The notes below the pieces were generated by a model, which was not told the DNA's origin, searched no databases, and was given only the letters and a program-made list of their open reading frames with translations. 64,000 nucleotides of DNA, taken from NCBI GenBank assembly GCA_017630215.1, contig JAGBVR010000014.1, positions 1 through 64,000 on the forward strand. Reading direction: 5' to 3'. The DNA is from Bacteroidales bacterium (GTDB lineage Bacteria > Bacteroidota > Bacteroidia > Bacteroidales > UBA932). This document shows, piece after piece, positions 55,101 through 64,000 of this stretch. Made by a program: the position numbers and the translations under genes. Within the stretch, counting starts at the first letter, position 1. Every line of letters begins with the position of its first letter.

Positions 55101-55876
55101 CGTCCAAGTTCCTTACGGATCTTCATGTAAAGATTCAGCGTACCGTCTATTTCCTCTTTAAGGAAAGACTCCTCGACATCGATATCCTCAAGCTCAGTAG
55201 TGAATGTAGTATGACGACAATGGTCGCTCCAATACGTATCGAGGATACGAAGCTCAGTCTCTGACGGATCACGTCCCTCTGCCTTGAAATAATTCACAAC
55301 CTCGCGAAGGTCGTCGGCATTCATCGCCAGTCCCATCTTCTTGCAATAAGGTGCAAGCTCTTCCTCTGCAAGAGCTGTAAGCCCTTCAAGCACAGGCACC
55401 GGAGTCACTTCCGGCTGCTCCATTGCAGAAAGCTTCGCAAGATCCTTCTCACGAGACTCCACTGCATTGATATAATATTTCTTGATTCTTTCGATCACTT
55501 CATCAGATGTATCTGCCGGAAGAATGATGAGTTTCGAACTCTTGATGCTCACCTTTGCCGCAGGATCGATCAGACGCACACAATCAACAGCAGAAGCTGC
55601 ACGCTGGTCGAACTGGCCCGGAAGGAACTCCACGGCAATATACTTCGCGTCCGAGAGATCACACTCATCGGTCACGCTGTCTGTCACGATCTCTCCGAAT
55701 ACGCTGTAACGGCTCTTCTCAAGAAGTTCCTCAGAGAATCCGAAAAGGTCATATACATTGAGCAGACGCAGCATTCCGAGGTCGAGCTGAAGATTTTCAT
55801 TCAGCTCGCTCAGAAGGCTGCGTGCCTCCACCTGAAATTCAGGATACTTTTCTACGAAAATACGGTAGTTATTCAT
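52118..55876 (-). CDS. purL: Phosphoribosylformylglycinamidine synthase (large, single chain)
   Basis: This enzyme converts FGAR to FGAM with glutamine and ATP. The 1252-residue protein is the fused form found in Proteobacteria and Bacteroidetes. The N-terminal domain is followed by FGAM synthase repeats (LDTYWSDHCRHTTF, KNETHNHPTEIEPFGGAATC, GGRTGRDGVGGATGSS, PSIGGKDSMSGT). The C-terminal class-I glutaminase follows, with FPGTNCDYDSAKAW, LCGGFSAGDEPDGSGKF and GICNGFQALVKSGLL carrying the nucleophilic Cys. It starts six bases after purE. The reading frame is intact throughout. Confidence 0.97.
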   Translation of the reverse strand: MNNYRIFVEKYPEFQVEARSLLSELNENLQLDLGMLRLLNVYDLFGFSEELLEKSRYSVFGEIVTDSVTDECDLSDAKYIAVEFLPGQFDQRAASAVDCVRLIDPAAKVSIKSSKLIILPADTSDEVIERIKKYYINAVESREKDLAKLSAMEQPEVTPVPVLEGLTALAEEELAPYCKKMGLAMNADDLREVVNYFKAEGRDPSETELRILDTYWSDHCRHTTFTTELEDIDVEESFLKEEIDGTLNLYMKIRKELGRENKGLNLMDMACIGARYLKSKGLLDDMEVSEENNACSIYVDVDIVDDEGEMTTEKWLLQFKNETHNHPTEIEPFGGAATCLGGAIRDPLSGRAYVYQAMRVTGAGDIYLPVSETMAGKLPQSIISRKAAHGYSSYGNQIGLATTHVREVYHEGYVAKRLEVGAVVGAVKADSVRRESPAPGDVVLLLGGRTGRDGVGGATGSSKEHTEESLETCGSEVQKGNAPEERKLQRLFRRPEVTKLIKKSNDFGAGGVSVAIGELTEGLDIYLDRVPTKYSGLNSTELAISESQERMSVVIEAKDKEAMMAYCASENVEVTYVADVTDRKRMRMFYGDKVIVDLSREFIDSAGAKHYAKATVGAVEEKNPFARTVEGEDLKEKIFNNLQDPNVTSQKGLIEMFDSTIGRSTVLMPFGGMLQSTETQVSVQKLPTDGYTDTASIMAFGYNPYIASWSPYHGAAYAVVEACSKVVAAGADYEKMRFSYQEYFERMTDRKSWGKPLSALLGALKMQVEFGLPSIGGKDSMSGTFENINVPPMLMAFGITTVDAENVISPELKYEGNKLYLIKHTPLANYMPDTEQLKANWKYITEQIEAEKIVSGYALGFGGVAEAICKMSFGNGLDAKIEYDEKELFSYGYGSILVEAEGELDYPNAILIGEVTDGEESELTINGKAFDIFELMSVNSGRFAQVYPDTAEAYNKKLVPAGLEGVKPFKAKKADLKYKGEPVEKPIAYLPVFPGTNCDYDSAKAWRNAGAEVRMSVFCNLTEDDIFRSIAEMKKNIDECHILMLCGGFSAGDEPDGSGKFIANVLNNKDIADAIHALIDRGGLILGICNGFQALVKSGLLPYGRLGQVTKDSPTLFRNDINRHISQMVTTKVSTTNSPWLKGFAVNDLHTIAVSHGEGKFVVNEELAKELFANGQVAFQYVDPIDEEVTMESPYNPNGSYYAIEGIISRNGQILGKMGHTERFEGNLFKNIMDEGLEQPLFDNAVAYFRGE

Positions 55877-55882
55877 ATTGCA

Positions 55883-56350
55883 TTAAATTGTCGCTTCAAG
55901 AACTTTCTGTGTCTGCTCTTTTCTGAACTGGTCAAGCTTTGCTGCAAGCGCCTCGTCTGTAAGAGCAAGAATCTGTGCGGCGAAAAGGCCGGCATTCTTC
56001 GAACCATTGATCGCCATAGTAGCTACAGGGATACCTGCCGGCATCTGCACGATAGAAAGAAGGGAATCCATTCCTCCGAGTGCCTTTGTCTGGATAGGAA
56101 CTCCGATCACTGGCACTGTGGTCATACCTGCCACGACACCTGCGACATGAGCCGCACCGCCGGCACCGGCAATGATGACACCGATTCCGTTTTCCTTAGC
56201 TGATTTAGCGAATTCGCACATGAGATCAGGTGTTCTGTGCGCGCTGATTACCTTTTTCACGATCTCTACTCCGAGATCTTCAAGAACATTTACTGCCTGC
56301 GACATGATTTCATAATCGCTGGTCGAGCCCATAATGATAGCTACTTTCAT
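55883..56350 (-). CDS. purE: 5-(carboxyamino)imidazole ribonucleotide mutase
   Basis: Class I PurE moves the carboxyl group of N5-CAIR to make CAIR. The 155-residue protein contains [10 protein letters not shown], the SAHRTPD catalytic His segment near residue 40, [15 protein letters not shown] and [18 protein letters not shown]. Class I enzymes need PurK, which is not in the window. It heads the purine cluster, with a promoter overlapping the end of sbcC. Confidence 0.97.
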   Translation of the reverse strand: MKVAIIMGSTSDYEIMSQAVNVLEDLGVEIVKKVISAHRTPDLMCEFAKSAKENGIGVIIAGAGGAAHVAGVVAGMTTVPVIGVPIQTKALGGMDSLLSIVQMPAGIPVATMAINGSKNAGLFAAQILALTDEALAAKLDQFRKEQTQKVLEATI

Positions 56351-56369
56351 ACGTTTCAGAATTAAACCG

Positions 56370-56400
56370 CAAATATAATCAAAGTTTTATAGTTCATCAA
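56370..56400 (-). promoter_or_regulatory. Promoter of the purine operon
   Basis: Minus strand: TTG (56398-56400), 20 bases, TATATTTG (56370-56377), a close fit to the Bacteroidetes consensus. The -33 box overlaps the sbcC stop codon (TTGA). The expected leader before the purE ATG is about 15-20 bases, which leaves no room for a riboswitch. Confidence 0.7.
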
Positions 56401-59400
56401 GCGTACTTCGACCTCATTTTTACCTCACTGCGTCCTTCCCCCTTTTTCTCTACCTCGATCTGTACCGTTATCCTCTCCTTCAGTTCTTCTCTATGGGAAA
56501 TGATACCTACCCTGCGGTCAGACTGACCCGCTATTTCCTGAAGTCTCTCCAATGTAGCCATCACAGAATCAAGAGTCTTCTCATCAAGCGTGCCGAAACC
56601 TTCGTCGATGAACAATATATCCACATTCAGATCGGGACGGTTCAGAGAAGACAAAGCAAGTGACAAAGCAAGAGAAATCATGAATCTCTCACCTCCGGAA
56701 AGCACCGTCACACTGCGCACCTGATCCTTATTGTAACGGTCAAGAACCAGAATAGAGAGCTGGGCATTTTCTTCGCTGCATACCAGCTTGTAACGGTCCG
56801 TGATACGCTCAAGATAGATATTGGCATTATTAAGAAGAGGACGCAGGATATAGGTCTGTACGAGATTACGGAACTTATTGCCTCCGAAGTACTTATCCAT
56901 AGCATCCCATTTCATCTTTATAGCGGAAGCAGCTTCCAGCTTGACCTTCAGATCATCTACTTTCCGGGAGTTCTCATCATCAGCCCTCAGCACGGCCTCT
57001 ATCGTAGCAATCTCCGAAATCAAGGACTCGAGATTCCCCCCGACCTCCGAGAGGGACCGCCTCAACTCTTCAAGAATCGGAAGCTCATCTGCAGGGTCAA
57101 GACCAAGTTCCGACATAGCCTCCTCAATTTCAGCCTCAGCTGCAGCAATAGCATCCTCGCAGGACTTAAGTTCACCATCTGTATTTCTGACAAATTCATT
57201 GATCTTCCGGATATCTTCCGCATAGCTTTGTATTTCATCCAGATATGCCTCCGTCTTTCCGGTCCTCAAACAGTACTCTTCAAGGATAGCCTCACAATCA
57301 CTCATGTGAGAACGCGTCTGTTCAATACGGCCCAACACCCGGTTCACAGAACCCAAAAGCATATTCCACTCCTTTGCGATATCATTTGTCCCAAATCTTT
57401 CAGTGCCATATTCAGAACTCCAGTCAGGACACCTTGTCAAAATATCCACTCTGACAGCATCCAGCTGGCCGACAATGCTATTGGCTTCGACGGACTTCTG
57501 CTGTGCGGATGCCAGCTCCCGGCACAGTCCGCTGTACCTTTCACTCTCTTTTTTAAGGGTATCGCAGACCTCATGACATCGCTGGTTCCAATCCGGATAT
57601 AAAATCCCGGCATCCCCATCTATCTGTTTCTCCAAAGCCTCCCTCTCATGAATAATCTCTCGCAAGCGTTCTGTCTTCATATTGATTTCCAGCTCATTAG
57701 CATCATTCTTACGAATCACATCATTACGCAGTTTATTCTTATTGTCATGAATATCCTTGAGGGGTTTGCTGGCATTTTCCAGATCATTGATGGCTTTCTG
57801 ACACGCACTATATCTACCCTGCACTTCCCTGAGCCTTGCCAACAATTCATCTGTCTGCGCGATGTTATCACGGACTTTCACAAGCATTGCATCCAGATTA
57901 TCATCCGGCTCAAGTCCGACCTTTCCCAGAGCCGACATGAGATCCGTATTGAGTTTTTCAGCATCATTTTTCAGTTTATTCAAAGTCTTCTCTCTCACCG
58001 CCACTTCACCCTTATGACGCTCGTAAGATGCAGATGCCGCCTTCATCGTTTCCTCGGCCGCATTCATGGCCTCTTTAGCCTGACTCTTCTCCTGTTCGAG
58101 TGGTGCAAGAAGTTCTCTGAAATCCTCTTCAAGAAGCACCTTTTCAATATGCTGACCACAGAGCGGACAGGTTTCCGTCCCCTCACTCACAAGTCTTGCA
58201 CGAAGACCGGCCAATGTATCTTCGACACTGGCATTCATTGTCGTGTAACGTGCAGAAGCCATATCGTGGGCCGCTCGTGCAGCATTGTATACATCTGCTG
58301 CAGAATCACATTCAGATTTAAAACCCGCAAGCCCGGCAGCCTGGTCTTCAATTGCCTCCGCTTCTTGTCTGATATTGCCTCTGGCTTGCTGGAGGGCCAT
58401 GACGAGAGCCTCGGCCTTGCCCAACCCGGATTTTCTCTCCGATGCTTGGGAAAGTTCCTCATTGACCTTAGCGATATTCATTCCTTCCCTTTCGGAAATC
58501 AATCCGTCGATTTCAGCCTGCTTGACCTTAAGCACTTCCGACGCCTCCCGAAGCTGCGAATCCGCTTCTGCCAAAGCCGCGGCCAGACTCTCGCGTCTTC
58601 CCAGCGCAGCATCTTTCTGCCGTCCCACTGTCACTGCGTCCTCGCCAAGCTTGACATACCTGCCTATATTCTGAATGACTTCACCAGACTTTGAATACAA
58701 GCCGGCCATGCCAGACTCCGCTTCGACCATTCTTTTCAGTTCAGCCACAGATTCTGCAAGCTTATCAGATTCGGTCTGCCTCACGTTCAGATCCGAGCAT
58801 AGTTTTCCGAAACGTTCACGACACAAAGCAGATTCAGCCAGATCATTTTCGTAGTTGCGACGATGCATACGCAGGGACGAAAGATTATGTCTTTCCGTCT
58901 GAGTAGCTTCCCAGTCCTGCCCAAGGCGCTTTTTCTTTTTATAGTCATCACTTTCAAGAACCTCGAGCAGAGCCTTCTCCCGGATCTGTTTTTCCGCAAG
59001 AACCGCAGACTTGCCATAAACAGTCTCCAGGTGCTTCAATCGGACCTCCAGCCCTTCCTTCTGCCGCTCAACCGATTCCTTTTCAGACTTCTTCGCAGCC
59101 AGTTCCTCTTTCTTTAAAGTCCTTACATCTCCCGGTAAAGTATGCGCAGACTCTAATTCGAACTCTTTTTTCAGTCCCTTTTCTTTCTCTTGATATCTCT
59201 GGGCAATTTTTCTCACAGCATTGCCATATTCCGAAAAAAGCTCGGTATTAGTCAGAGACTCCAGAATATTCGCACGCTCCTCCCTGTCTCCCGTAAGGAA
59301 AGCGGCGAATTGTCCCTGTGCAAGCATCGACATGCGGCTGAATTGATCGAAGGTCAATCCCACAGCCTTAGCAATGATATTCTGGACATCGGTAACAGAG

Positions 59401-59870
59401 GTCACCCACTCTCCCCCCTCTCGTCTTACGGTCCATTCGGGAGTCTTATACTTGACGCTTCGCTCTCCAGTAACCTTATTCTTATTGCTGAGATAGCATC
59501 CCAATGTAAGCTTAGCTGCATAGGTAGCTCCATCATTACCCTCGAATACGACCTCACTGTAACACTCAGTTCCGGGAGATATTCCCAGTCTGGTGTATTG
59601 TTCTATACTGTTTATCCTCACACTCTGACCATCAGCATTAAGAAACTCGTTCTGCTTCTGGTTCACGACTCCTTCCAGACGCGGGGTCGTCTTATACAGG
59701 GCCATAGAAATTCCGTCCAGAATCACAGACTTTCCCGATCCAGTATCACCGGAAATCAGGAAAACCGAAGCGGGGTCGCCTGTCACAGCATCATTGAGAC
59801 CCTTTTCAAAATCTATGTCAGCCGACTGTATAGATGCAATATTCCTAAGATGCAATTCCTTGATTCTCAT
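56397..59870 (-). CDS. sbcC: Nuclease SbcCD subunit C (SMC-like ATPase)
   Basis: SbcC is the SMC/Rad50-like ATPase partner of SbcD, cutting hairpins, cruciforms and blocked DNA ends. The 1157-residue protein has Walker A at GDTGSGKS (41-48), long coiled coils, a zinc-hook motif CPLCGQH near residue 565, a second coiled coil, then the ABC signature LSGGERFMISLALSLAL and Walker B DILFIDEGFGTLD near 1085-1097. It starts with an ATG overlapping the sbcD stop (TAATG). The length is at the upper end for the family because of long coils. The coding region contains several long antisense open frames, which are shadows. Confidence 0.95.
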   Translation of the reverse strand: MRIKELHLRNIASIQSADIDFEKGLNDAVTGDPASVFLISGDTGSGKSVILDGISMALYKTTPRLEGVVNQKQNEFLNADGQSVRINSIEQYTRLGISPGTECYSEVVFEGNDGATYAAKLTLGCYLSNKNKVTGERSVKYKTPEWTVRREGGEWVTSVTDVQNIIAKAVGLTFDQFSRMSMLAQGQFAAFLTGDREERANILESLTNTELFSEYGNAVRKIAQRYQEKEKGLKKEFELESAHTLPGDVRTLKKEELAAKKSEKESVERQKEGLEVRLKHLETVYGKSAVLAEKQIREKALLEVLESDDYKKKKRLGQDWEATQTERHNLSSLRMHRRNYENDLAESALCRERFGKLCSDLNVRQTESDKLAESVAELKRMVEAESGMAGLYSKSGEVIQNIGRYVKLGEDAVTVGRQKDAALGRRESLAAALAEADSQLREASEVLKVKQAEIDGLISEREGMNIAKVNEELSQASERKSGLGKAEALVMALQQARGNIRQEAEAIEDQAAGLAGFKSECDSAADVYNAARAAHDMASARYTTMNASVEDTLAGLRARLVSEGTETCPLCGQHIEKVLLEEDFRELLAPLEQEKSQAKEAMNAAEETMKAASASYERHKGEVAVREKTLNKLKNDAEKLNTDLMSALGKVGLEPDDNLDAMLVKVRDNIAQTDELLARLREVQGRYSACQKAINDLENASKPLKDIHDNKNKLRNDVIRKNDANELEINMKTERLREIIHEREALEKQIDGDAGILYPDWNQRCHEVCDTLKKESERYSGLCRELASAQQKSVEANSIVGQLDAVRVDILTRCPDWSSEYGTERFGTNDIAKEWNMLLGSVNRVLGRIEQTRSHMSDCEAILEEYCLRTGKTEAYLDEIQSYAEDIRKINEFVRNTDGELKSCEDAIAAAEAEIEEAMSELGLDPADELPILEELRRSLSEVGGNLESLISEIATIEAVLRADDENSRKVDDLKVKLEAASAIKMKWDAMDKYFGGNKFRNLVQTYILRPLLNNANIYLERITDRYKLVCSEENAQLSILVLDRYNKDQVRSVTVLSGGERFMISLALSLALSSLNRPDLNVDILFIDEGFGTLDEKTLDSVMATLERLQEIAGQSDRRVGIISHREELKERITVQIEVEKKGEGRSEVKMRSKYA

Positions 59871-61102
59871 TACTTATCCTCCTTCATAGCTTTAACTTCC
59901 ATTTCCACCTCCATGAACATTTTCCTCAGGTCCTCCAGATCAAGCCCCTGGTACCGGTCGAGAGTCTTCCCTACAAACTCCATAGGATCCGTCATCTGCT
60001 GGAGATCAGCCACTTCGAATACAAGATCTTCCCTTCGCGACTCCTGAGGGACCCCGGTCCAGATGACCTTAGGATTGTACCTTACTTCATTGCCGCTGCT
60101 TTTTATTGCGTCATAGATCAATTGATTGAAATCCGAAGGTATGGCAGCATCAAAGGCTATACGCAGACGGAAGTATCCGCTCTTTCTGTCATGCACAAAT
60201 GCCCCGACTGCCTTCAAAGCCTCATCAGACGACCCGAACGACTCGTCCGGATTTTCGGGCAGAACATAAAAATGACGGAGCTGATCCACATTCAGAAGGT
60301 GTATATCCACATCCGCTCCTCTTTCCTTTATCTCCACCAGGCTGACGCTATGAGGATAAGTCTCATCACAGCTCACATGAAGAGGGCTGCCGCTATATCG
60401 TACCACACCGGAAGGATAAATGACATCATCCTTGAATACATCCTCCTGATGACCGATGGTCTGCGGCCTGTGGATATGTCCTAAAGCGAGATAATCATAT
60501 CCCGTTCCCATATCCTTTACATCTGTTGTCTTTATATTTCCGATGGTGAAATCATGTCCTGTGACATCGGCATCCGATACAGTAAGATGTCCCATCATCA
60601 CTACCGGTTTTCCTTCCGTATTTTCTGCAGCCACCTTGTCCAACAGAGCCTGGACAGTCAGACTGCGTCCTCCCGTCATATGAGGCAATGCCACCACATA
60701 TCCGGCCTCAAGCCTGATTATGAAATCATCCATCCACTCATCGGAATCTTCAGGGGGATCACTCACTGGCGGAAGACCGACAATATGCACTTTGCTCCTT
60801 TTCCAGATCCTCCTGTCAGCATGCAGGCGTGATGCAGAGTCATGATTACCCGCCGTGATTATCACGTCCATATCAGGACATTCGTCAATCAACGTCACAA
60901 AATATCGGGTAAAATCTTCTTTTACATAGGCACCCGGCTGCTGAATATCGAAGACATCGCCGCTTACCAGAAGAGCGTCCGGCCGATGATCACGGCACCA
61001 CATTGTCAATTGGGAGAAGAAATGATCATGCTCATCGGTCCTGCCGTAATTCTGATAAAGAACCTGGCCGATGTGAAGGTCTGCAGTATGTATGAACTTC
61101 AT
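59870..61102 (-). CDS. sbcD: Nuclease SbcCD subunit D (Mre11-like nuclease)
   Basis: SbcD supplies the Mn-dependent nuclease activity. The 410 residues carry the calcineurin-like metallophosphoesterase motifs: HTADLHIG (Asp-8, His-10), VSGDVFD (Asp-49), AGNHDSASR (Asn-86, His-87, Asp-88), MMGHLTVSD and LALGHIHRPQ. The capping domain follows. It is the first gene of the sbcDC unit, with a well-formed promoter upstream. Confidence 0.95.
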   Translation of the reverse strand: MKFIHTADLHIGQVLYQNYGRTDEHDHFFSQLTMWCRDHRPDALLVSGDVFDIQQPGAYVKEDFTRYFVTLIDECPDMDVIITAGNHDSASRLHADRRIWKRSKVHIVGLPPVSDPPEDSDEWMDDFIIRLEAGYVVALPHMTGGRSLTVQALLDKVAAENTEGKPVVMMGHLTVSDADVTGHDFTIGNIKTTDVKDMGTGYDYLALGHIHRPQTIGHQEDVFKDDVIYPSGVVRYSGSPLHVSCDETYPHSVSLVEIKERGADVDIHLLNVDQLRHFYVLPENPDESFGSSDEALKAVGAFVHDRKSGYFRLRIAFDAAIPSDFNQLIYDAIKSSGNEVRYNPKVIWTGVPQESRREDLVFEVADLQQMTDPMEFVGKTLDRYQGLDLEDLRKMFMEVEMEVKAMKEDK

Positions 61103-61122
61103 CTTTCAAAAATTTATTGTTC

Positions 61123-61153
61123 CAAATTTAATCAAATATATACTTAAGGGCAA
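61123..61153 (-). promoter_or_regulatory. Promoter of sbcDC
   Basis: Minus strand: TTG (61151-61153), 20 bases, TAAATTTG (61123-61130), about 20 bases before the sbcD ATG. A second -7-like TATATTTG lies at 61133-61140 but has no TTG at a suitable distance. Confidence 0.6.
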
Positions 61154-61245
61154 TAACTGTTACAGGAATTCTTGGTTTTGAAATGTCACAGTATTTATCC
61201 CCGTCATTTATTCTCCCAAAACGCATCAGTGAGAATAAAATTCAT

Positions 61246-61253
61246 TATATTTG
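61246..61253 (+). promoter_or_regulatory. -7 element of the cysS promoter
   Basis: TATATTTG matches TAnnTTTG and is followed by GCAGATTGCAG. It overlaps an upstream in-frame start position at 61251, so it argues for translation beginning at 61305 with a leader of about 45 bases. No clear -33 TTG is present. Confidence 0.55.
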
Positions 61254-61304
61254 CAGATTGCAGATGACATACGTGAGACACACGGGAAAAACTGTATCAG
61301 AATT

Positions 61305-62846
61305 ATGAGAGATTTATATATAACCAATTCCCTTTCCAGAAAGAAGGAGATTTTCAAGCCTATCAATGAAGGCCACGTCGGACTTTATGTCTGCGGACCT
61401 ACAGTATATGGCGATGCACATCTGGGACACGCTCGCCCGGGTGTGACTTATGACGTGTTCGTGAAACTGCTCAAGCATCTTGGTTACAAGGTGCGCTATG
61501 TCCGCAATATCACTGATGTAGGACACCTGGAGCACGATGCTGACGAGGGAGAGGACAAGATCGCGAAGAAAGCTCGTCTGGAGCAGCTCGAGCCAATGGA
61601 AGTGGTGCAGAGATGCACTCTCGCATACCACGAAGCGATGCGTATGCTCAATGTCGCCCCTCCTTCAATCGAGCCACGCGCTTCCGGACACATCATCGAG
61701 CAGATCGATCTCGTAAAGAAGATTCTCGATGCGGGATATGCATACGAGAGCAACGGTTCGATCTATTTCGATGTATTGAAATATGACAAGGACCACAAGT
61801 ACGGCATTCTTTCGGGACGCACACTTGACGAAGTGAAGGAAGGCACCCGCGACCTTGACGGACAGCAGGACAAGCGTGCTTCCTACGACTTCGCCCTCTG
61901 GAAAAAAGCTTCTCCGGAGCATATAATGCGCTGGCCTTCGCCATGGAGCGACGGATTCCCAGGCTGGCACCTCGAATGCTCGGCGATGAGCGAAAAGTAT
62001 CTCGGCAAGGAGTTCGACATCCACGGAGGCGGAATGGACCTTCTCTTCCCGCACCACGAATGCGAAATCGCCCAGAACACAGCATCCCGCGGATGCGGCG
62101 GTGTGAAGTACTGGATGCACAACAACATGATCACCATCGAGGGAAAGAAGATGGGTAAGTCACTGGGCAACTTCATTACGCTTCCGGAACTGTTTGCAGG
62201 CCGTCATGAGAAACTTGCCCAGGCATACACACCGATGACAGTGCGCTTCTTCATCCTACAGGCACATTACCGCGGAACCCTCGACTTCAGCAACGAAGCT
62301 TTGCAGGCCGCAGAAAAGGGTCTCAGGAGAATCAATCAGGCTGCCAAGGATCTACGTGCTCTTGCATCGGCTTCCGGTGTGCAGTCGGCTCCAGCCCTTG
62401 CTTATGGTGAGTTCGTCAGTGCTGTCGCACCTGCGGTTGTAGACGCATCAAATGCAGAAGTACGTGCACTTGCAGAAGGCGTTTACGAAGCTCTCTGCGA
62501 CGACCTCAACACTCCTGTCGCACTCTCGCATATCTTCGACGCAGTACGCATCATCAATACTGTGAAAGATAAGAAGATGACCCTCGACACTTCTGACTAT
62601 CAAGCACTTGTAAATCTTTTCGACAATATCGTTGCCGGAGTTCTCGGACTCTGCGACGAGGAAGGTGCAGAAGGCAGCAAGGCAGTCAAGACTATCGACG
62701 GCCTCGTGAATATGGTCCTCGAGCAGAGAAAGGCTGCAAAGGCTGCAAAGGACTGGGCGACAAGTGACAGGATTCGTGACGACTTGAAGGCTTTGGGAGT
62801 CCAGATCAAGGATACCAAGGACGGCACCGAGTGGACTTTAGAGTAA
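61305..62846 (+). CDS. cysS: Cysteinyl-tRNA synthetase
   Basis: A class I aminoacyl-tRNA synthetase of 513 residues from ATG 61305. The zinc ligands (Cys-30 in YVCGPTVYG, later LECSAMS and PHHECE), the HIGH-type motif as HLGH (39-42), and the KMSKS-type motif as KMGKS (282-286, Ser replaced by Gly in the third place) are all seen. The [16 protein letters not shown] tail is typical. The open frame extends 18 codons upstream, but that stretch overlaps the -7 box. It leads a rightward group with the YccF and xth genes. Confidence 0.96.
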   Translation: MRDLYITNSLSRKKEIFKPINEGHVGLYVCGPTVYGDAHLGHARPGVTYDVFVKLLKHLGYKVRYVRNITDVGHLEHDADEGEDKIAKKARLEQLEPMEVVQRCTLAYHEAMRMLNVAPPSIEPRASGHIIEQIDLVKKILDAGYAYESNGSIYFDVLKYDKDHKYGILSGRTLDEVKEGTRDLDGQQDKRASYDFALWKKASPEHIMRWPSPWSDGFPGWHLECSAMSEKYLGKEFDIHGGGMDLLFPHHECEIAQNTASRGCGGVKYWMHNNMITIEGKKMGKSLGNFITLPELFAGRHEKLAQAYTPMTVRFFILQAHYRGTLDFSNEALQAAEKGLRRINQAAKDLRALASASGVQSAPALAYGEFVSAVAPAVVDASNAEVRALAEGVYEALCDDLNTPVALSHIFDAVRIINTVKDKKMTLDTSDYQALVNLFDNIVAGVLGLCDEEGAEGSKAVKTIDGLVNMVLEQRKAAKAAKDWATSDRIRDDLKALGVQIKDTKDGTEWTLE

Positions 62847-62879
62847 AACAATCGGAAACTGCTGCATTGCAGTCTGATT

Positions 62880-63254
62880 ATGGATATGAGATTTTTAGGT
62901 AACATATTATGGCTGATCCTGGGAGGTCTGGTGATCAGCCTTTATTATGCCTTTATGGCAATATTATTCTGTATCACCATCATAGGGATACCATTCGGTG
63001 TACAGCTGTTCAAGATGGCAGGACTCTCCCTATGGCCATTCGGCCGGGATATCCGCCCAGGATCAAATGACGGCGGCTGCCTGTCCATCCTGATGAACAT
63101 CATCTGGATTCTCTTTGGAGGAATCGAGATCGCTACGATCCATTTAGGGTTCGGCATCTTCTGCTGCCTGACCATTGTCGGCATTCCTTTCGGAGTGCAG
63201 CATTTCAAGATGACCCTGCTGGCACTTATCCCGTTCGGTAAAGAAATTTCATAG
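62880..63254 (+). CDS. YccF-domain inner-membrane protein
   Basis: A 124-residue membrane protein with two internal repeats of the YccF domain. Each has a hydrophobic segment followed by GIPFGVQ, a short spacer, FKM and a closing PFG (copies near residues 37-58 and 97-118). The function is unknown in the family, although it is widely conserved in bacteria. A second ATG two codons in (62886) is possible. It lies 33 bases after cysS. Confidence 0.85.
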   Translation: MDMRFLGNILWLILGGLVISLYYAFMAILFCITIIGIPFGVQLFKMAGLSLWPFGRDIRPGSNDGGCLSILMNIIWILFGGIEIATIHLGFGIFCCLTIVGIPFGVQHFKMTLLALIPFGKEIS

Positions 63255-63284
63255 CATCTCAGATGCAGTTTTATAGAGAAAATC

Positions 63285-64000
63285 ATGTACAAATTCATTT
63301 CTTGGAATGTTAACGGCCTGAGGGCTGTATGCGGAAAGGGTTTCGCAGATATTTTTGCCGAGCTGGATGCGGACTTCTTCTGTCTGCAGGAGACTAAGCT
63401 CCAGGAAGGGCAGATAGACCTGGAGTTTCCCGGATATAAATCATATTGGAACTATGCCGAGAAGAAGGGCTATTCGGGAACGGCAATATACACCAGACAT
63501 GAGCCGATGTCGGTGAGTTATGGAATCGGAGTCGACGAGCACGATCACGAAGGACGCGTAGTGACATTGGAGATGGAGGATTTCTATCTTGTGTGCGTGT
63601 ACGTACCTAATTCACAGGATGGTCTCAAGAGACTTGATTACAGGATGACCTGGGAGGATGACTTCAGAGCCTATCTCTGCGGGCTCTCCCAGAAAAAGGG
63701 GGTCATAGTATGCGGTGACCTGAACGTAGCACATAAGGAAATTGACCTTAAGAATCCTAAATCGAACAGAATGAACGCCGGATTCACTGATCAGGAACGC
63801 GCTCAGTTCACAAACCTCCTCGACTCAGGATTCATTGACACCTTCAGATATTTCTATCCGGATCAGACAGACATCTATTCATGGTGGTCATATCGTTTCC
63901 AGGCCCGCCAGAAGAATGCGGGGTGGCGTATTGACTATTTCGTAGTTTCGGAAAGTCTCAGAGACAGACTGGAGGGAGCTAAGATCCACACCGAGATATT
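63285..64000 (+). CDS. xth: Exodeoxyribonuclease III, partial (3' end beyond window)
   Basis: The first 238 codons of an AP endonuclease/exonuclease III of the endonuclease-exonuclease-phosphatase fold. It removes nucleotides from 3' ends and cuts at abasic sites in base excision repair. Visible active-site segments are SWNVNGLRA (Asn-8), LQETKLQ (Glu-36), [23 protein letters not shown] with the catalytic Asp and Asn, and the late [10 protein letters not shown]. The final Asp-His pair lies beyond the window. The gene is 30 bases after the YccF gene. Confidence 0.93.
   Translation, partial: MYKFISWNVNGLRAVCGKGFADIFAELDADFFCLQETKLQEGQIDLEFPGYKSYWNYAEKKGYSGTAIYTRHEPMSVSYGIGVDEHDHEGRVVTLEMEDFYLVCVYVPNSQDGLKRLDYRMTWEDDFRAYLCGLSQKKGVIVCGDLNVAHKEIDLKNPKSNRMNAGFTDQERAQFTNLLDSGFIDTFRYFYPDQTDIYSWWSYRFQARQKNAGWRIDYFVVSESLRDRLEGAKIHTEI

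Noticed and set aside
56351-56396. A purine riboswitch upstream of purE
   Set aside because: The predicted transcript leader is only about 15-20 bases, too short for an aptamer, and no conserved structure is visible.
57648-58694. A 348-codon open frame on the plus strand
   Set aside because: It lies wholly antisense to sbcC, whose protein has all family motifs. The predicted product is low-complexity and has no recognisable domain.
62855-62874. Small hairpin ACTGC-TGCATT-GCAGT after cysS
   Set aside because: The 5-bp stem has no T-run, and the next gene starts within a few bases, so it is unlikely to end transcription.
1-64000. CRISPR arrays, rRNA genes, transposases or prophage genes
   Set aside because: No regularly spaced repeats, no rRNA sequence and no transposase, integrase or phage structural motifs were seen in any frame.

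Overview
The window reads as chromosomal DNA of a Bacteroidales bacterium. The evidence is two tandem SusC/SusD pairs, many lipoprotein signal peptides with extracellular glycan-degrading enzymes, promoter elements of the Bacteroidetes type (TAnnTTTG or TAnnTTCG at -7, TTG about 19-20 bases upstream), AT-rich leaders instead of Shine-Dalgarno sites, and a NAD-dependent GH109 enzyme typical of the phylum. The species cannot be told from the sequence. A gut or rumen commensal is the natural guess. No stretch longer than about 230 bases lacks a gene, and the longer gaps hold promoters or hairpins, which are listed.

Layout. Bases 1-430 carry a leftward tRNA cluster (Thr-TGT, Tyr-GTA, Gly-TCC, Thr-GGT, the last cut by the window edge) with its promoter. 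Then come dxs (leftward), a translationally coupled pair of MFSD1-like MFS transporters (rightward), a 123-bp palindromic element, and folD and purD (leftward). From 7.5 to 42.9 kb lies a bidirectional polysaccharide utilisation locus (PUL). The leftward arm is esterase, GH30, SSS symporter, GH130, GH-A hydrolase, AraC regulator. The rightward arm is surface glycan-binding lipoprotein, GH26 mannanase, SusC, SusD, SusC, SusD, DUF1735-like lipoprotein, DUF5060-type GH, GH2, GH2 beta-mannosidase, tandem-module binding lipoprotein, second GH-A hydrolase, terminator, then GH31. A 228-bp divergent control region at 16,574-16,801 separates the arms. A leftward operon at 42.9-46.5 kb encodes GH109, GH33 and an N-acetylhexosamine-1-kinase-like protein. 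Next is a leftward purine cluster (purE, purL, purF, a BASS-type transporter, purM, purH), then sbcD/sbcC (leftward), and finally cysS, a YccF protein and a truncated exodeoxyribonuclease III gene (rightward).

How the genes work together (inference from families and order). The large PUL probably attacks an acetylated and possibly galactosylated beta-mannan or glucomannan. The surface GH26 cuts the backbone, binding proteins and the SusCD pairs capture and import oligosaccharides, and the esterase, GH31, GH30, GH-A and GH2 enzymes strip decorations and ends in the periplasm. The SSS symporter brings small sugars into the cytoplasm, where the GH130 enzyme, which has no signal peptide, phosphorolyses a beta-mannosyl disaccharide or oligosaccharide. 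The AraC regulator at the end of the left arm is the obvious candidate controller. The GH109-GH33-kinase operon looks like a separate host-glycan salvage unit: sialic acid and terminal alpha-GalNAc are removed outside the cytoplasm and the freed amino sugar is phosphorylated at C1 inside.

Purine genes flank the carbohydrate block on both sides (folD/purD on the left, purH/M/F/L/E on the right), so the roughly 39-kb glycan region may have been inserted into or assembled within an older purine neighbourhood. The least described elements are a roughly 190-residue module found three times in two binding lipoproteins, the two paralogous GH-A enzymes at opposite ends of the PUL, the GalNAc/sialic-acid operon, the palindromic element at 5,197-5,319, and the BASS transporter abutting purF.
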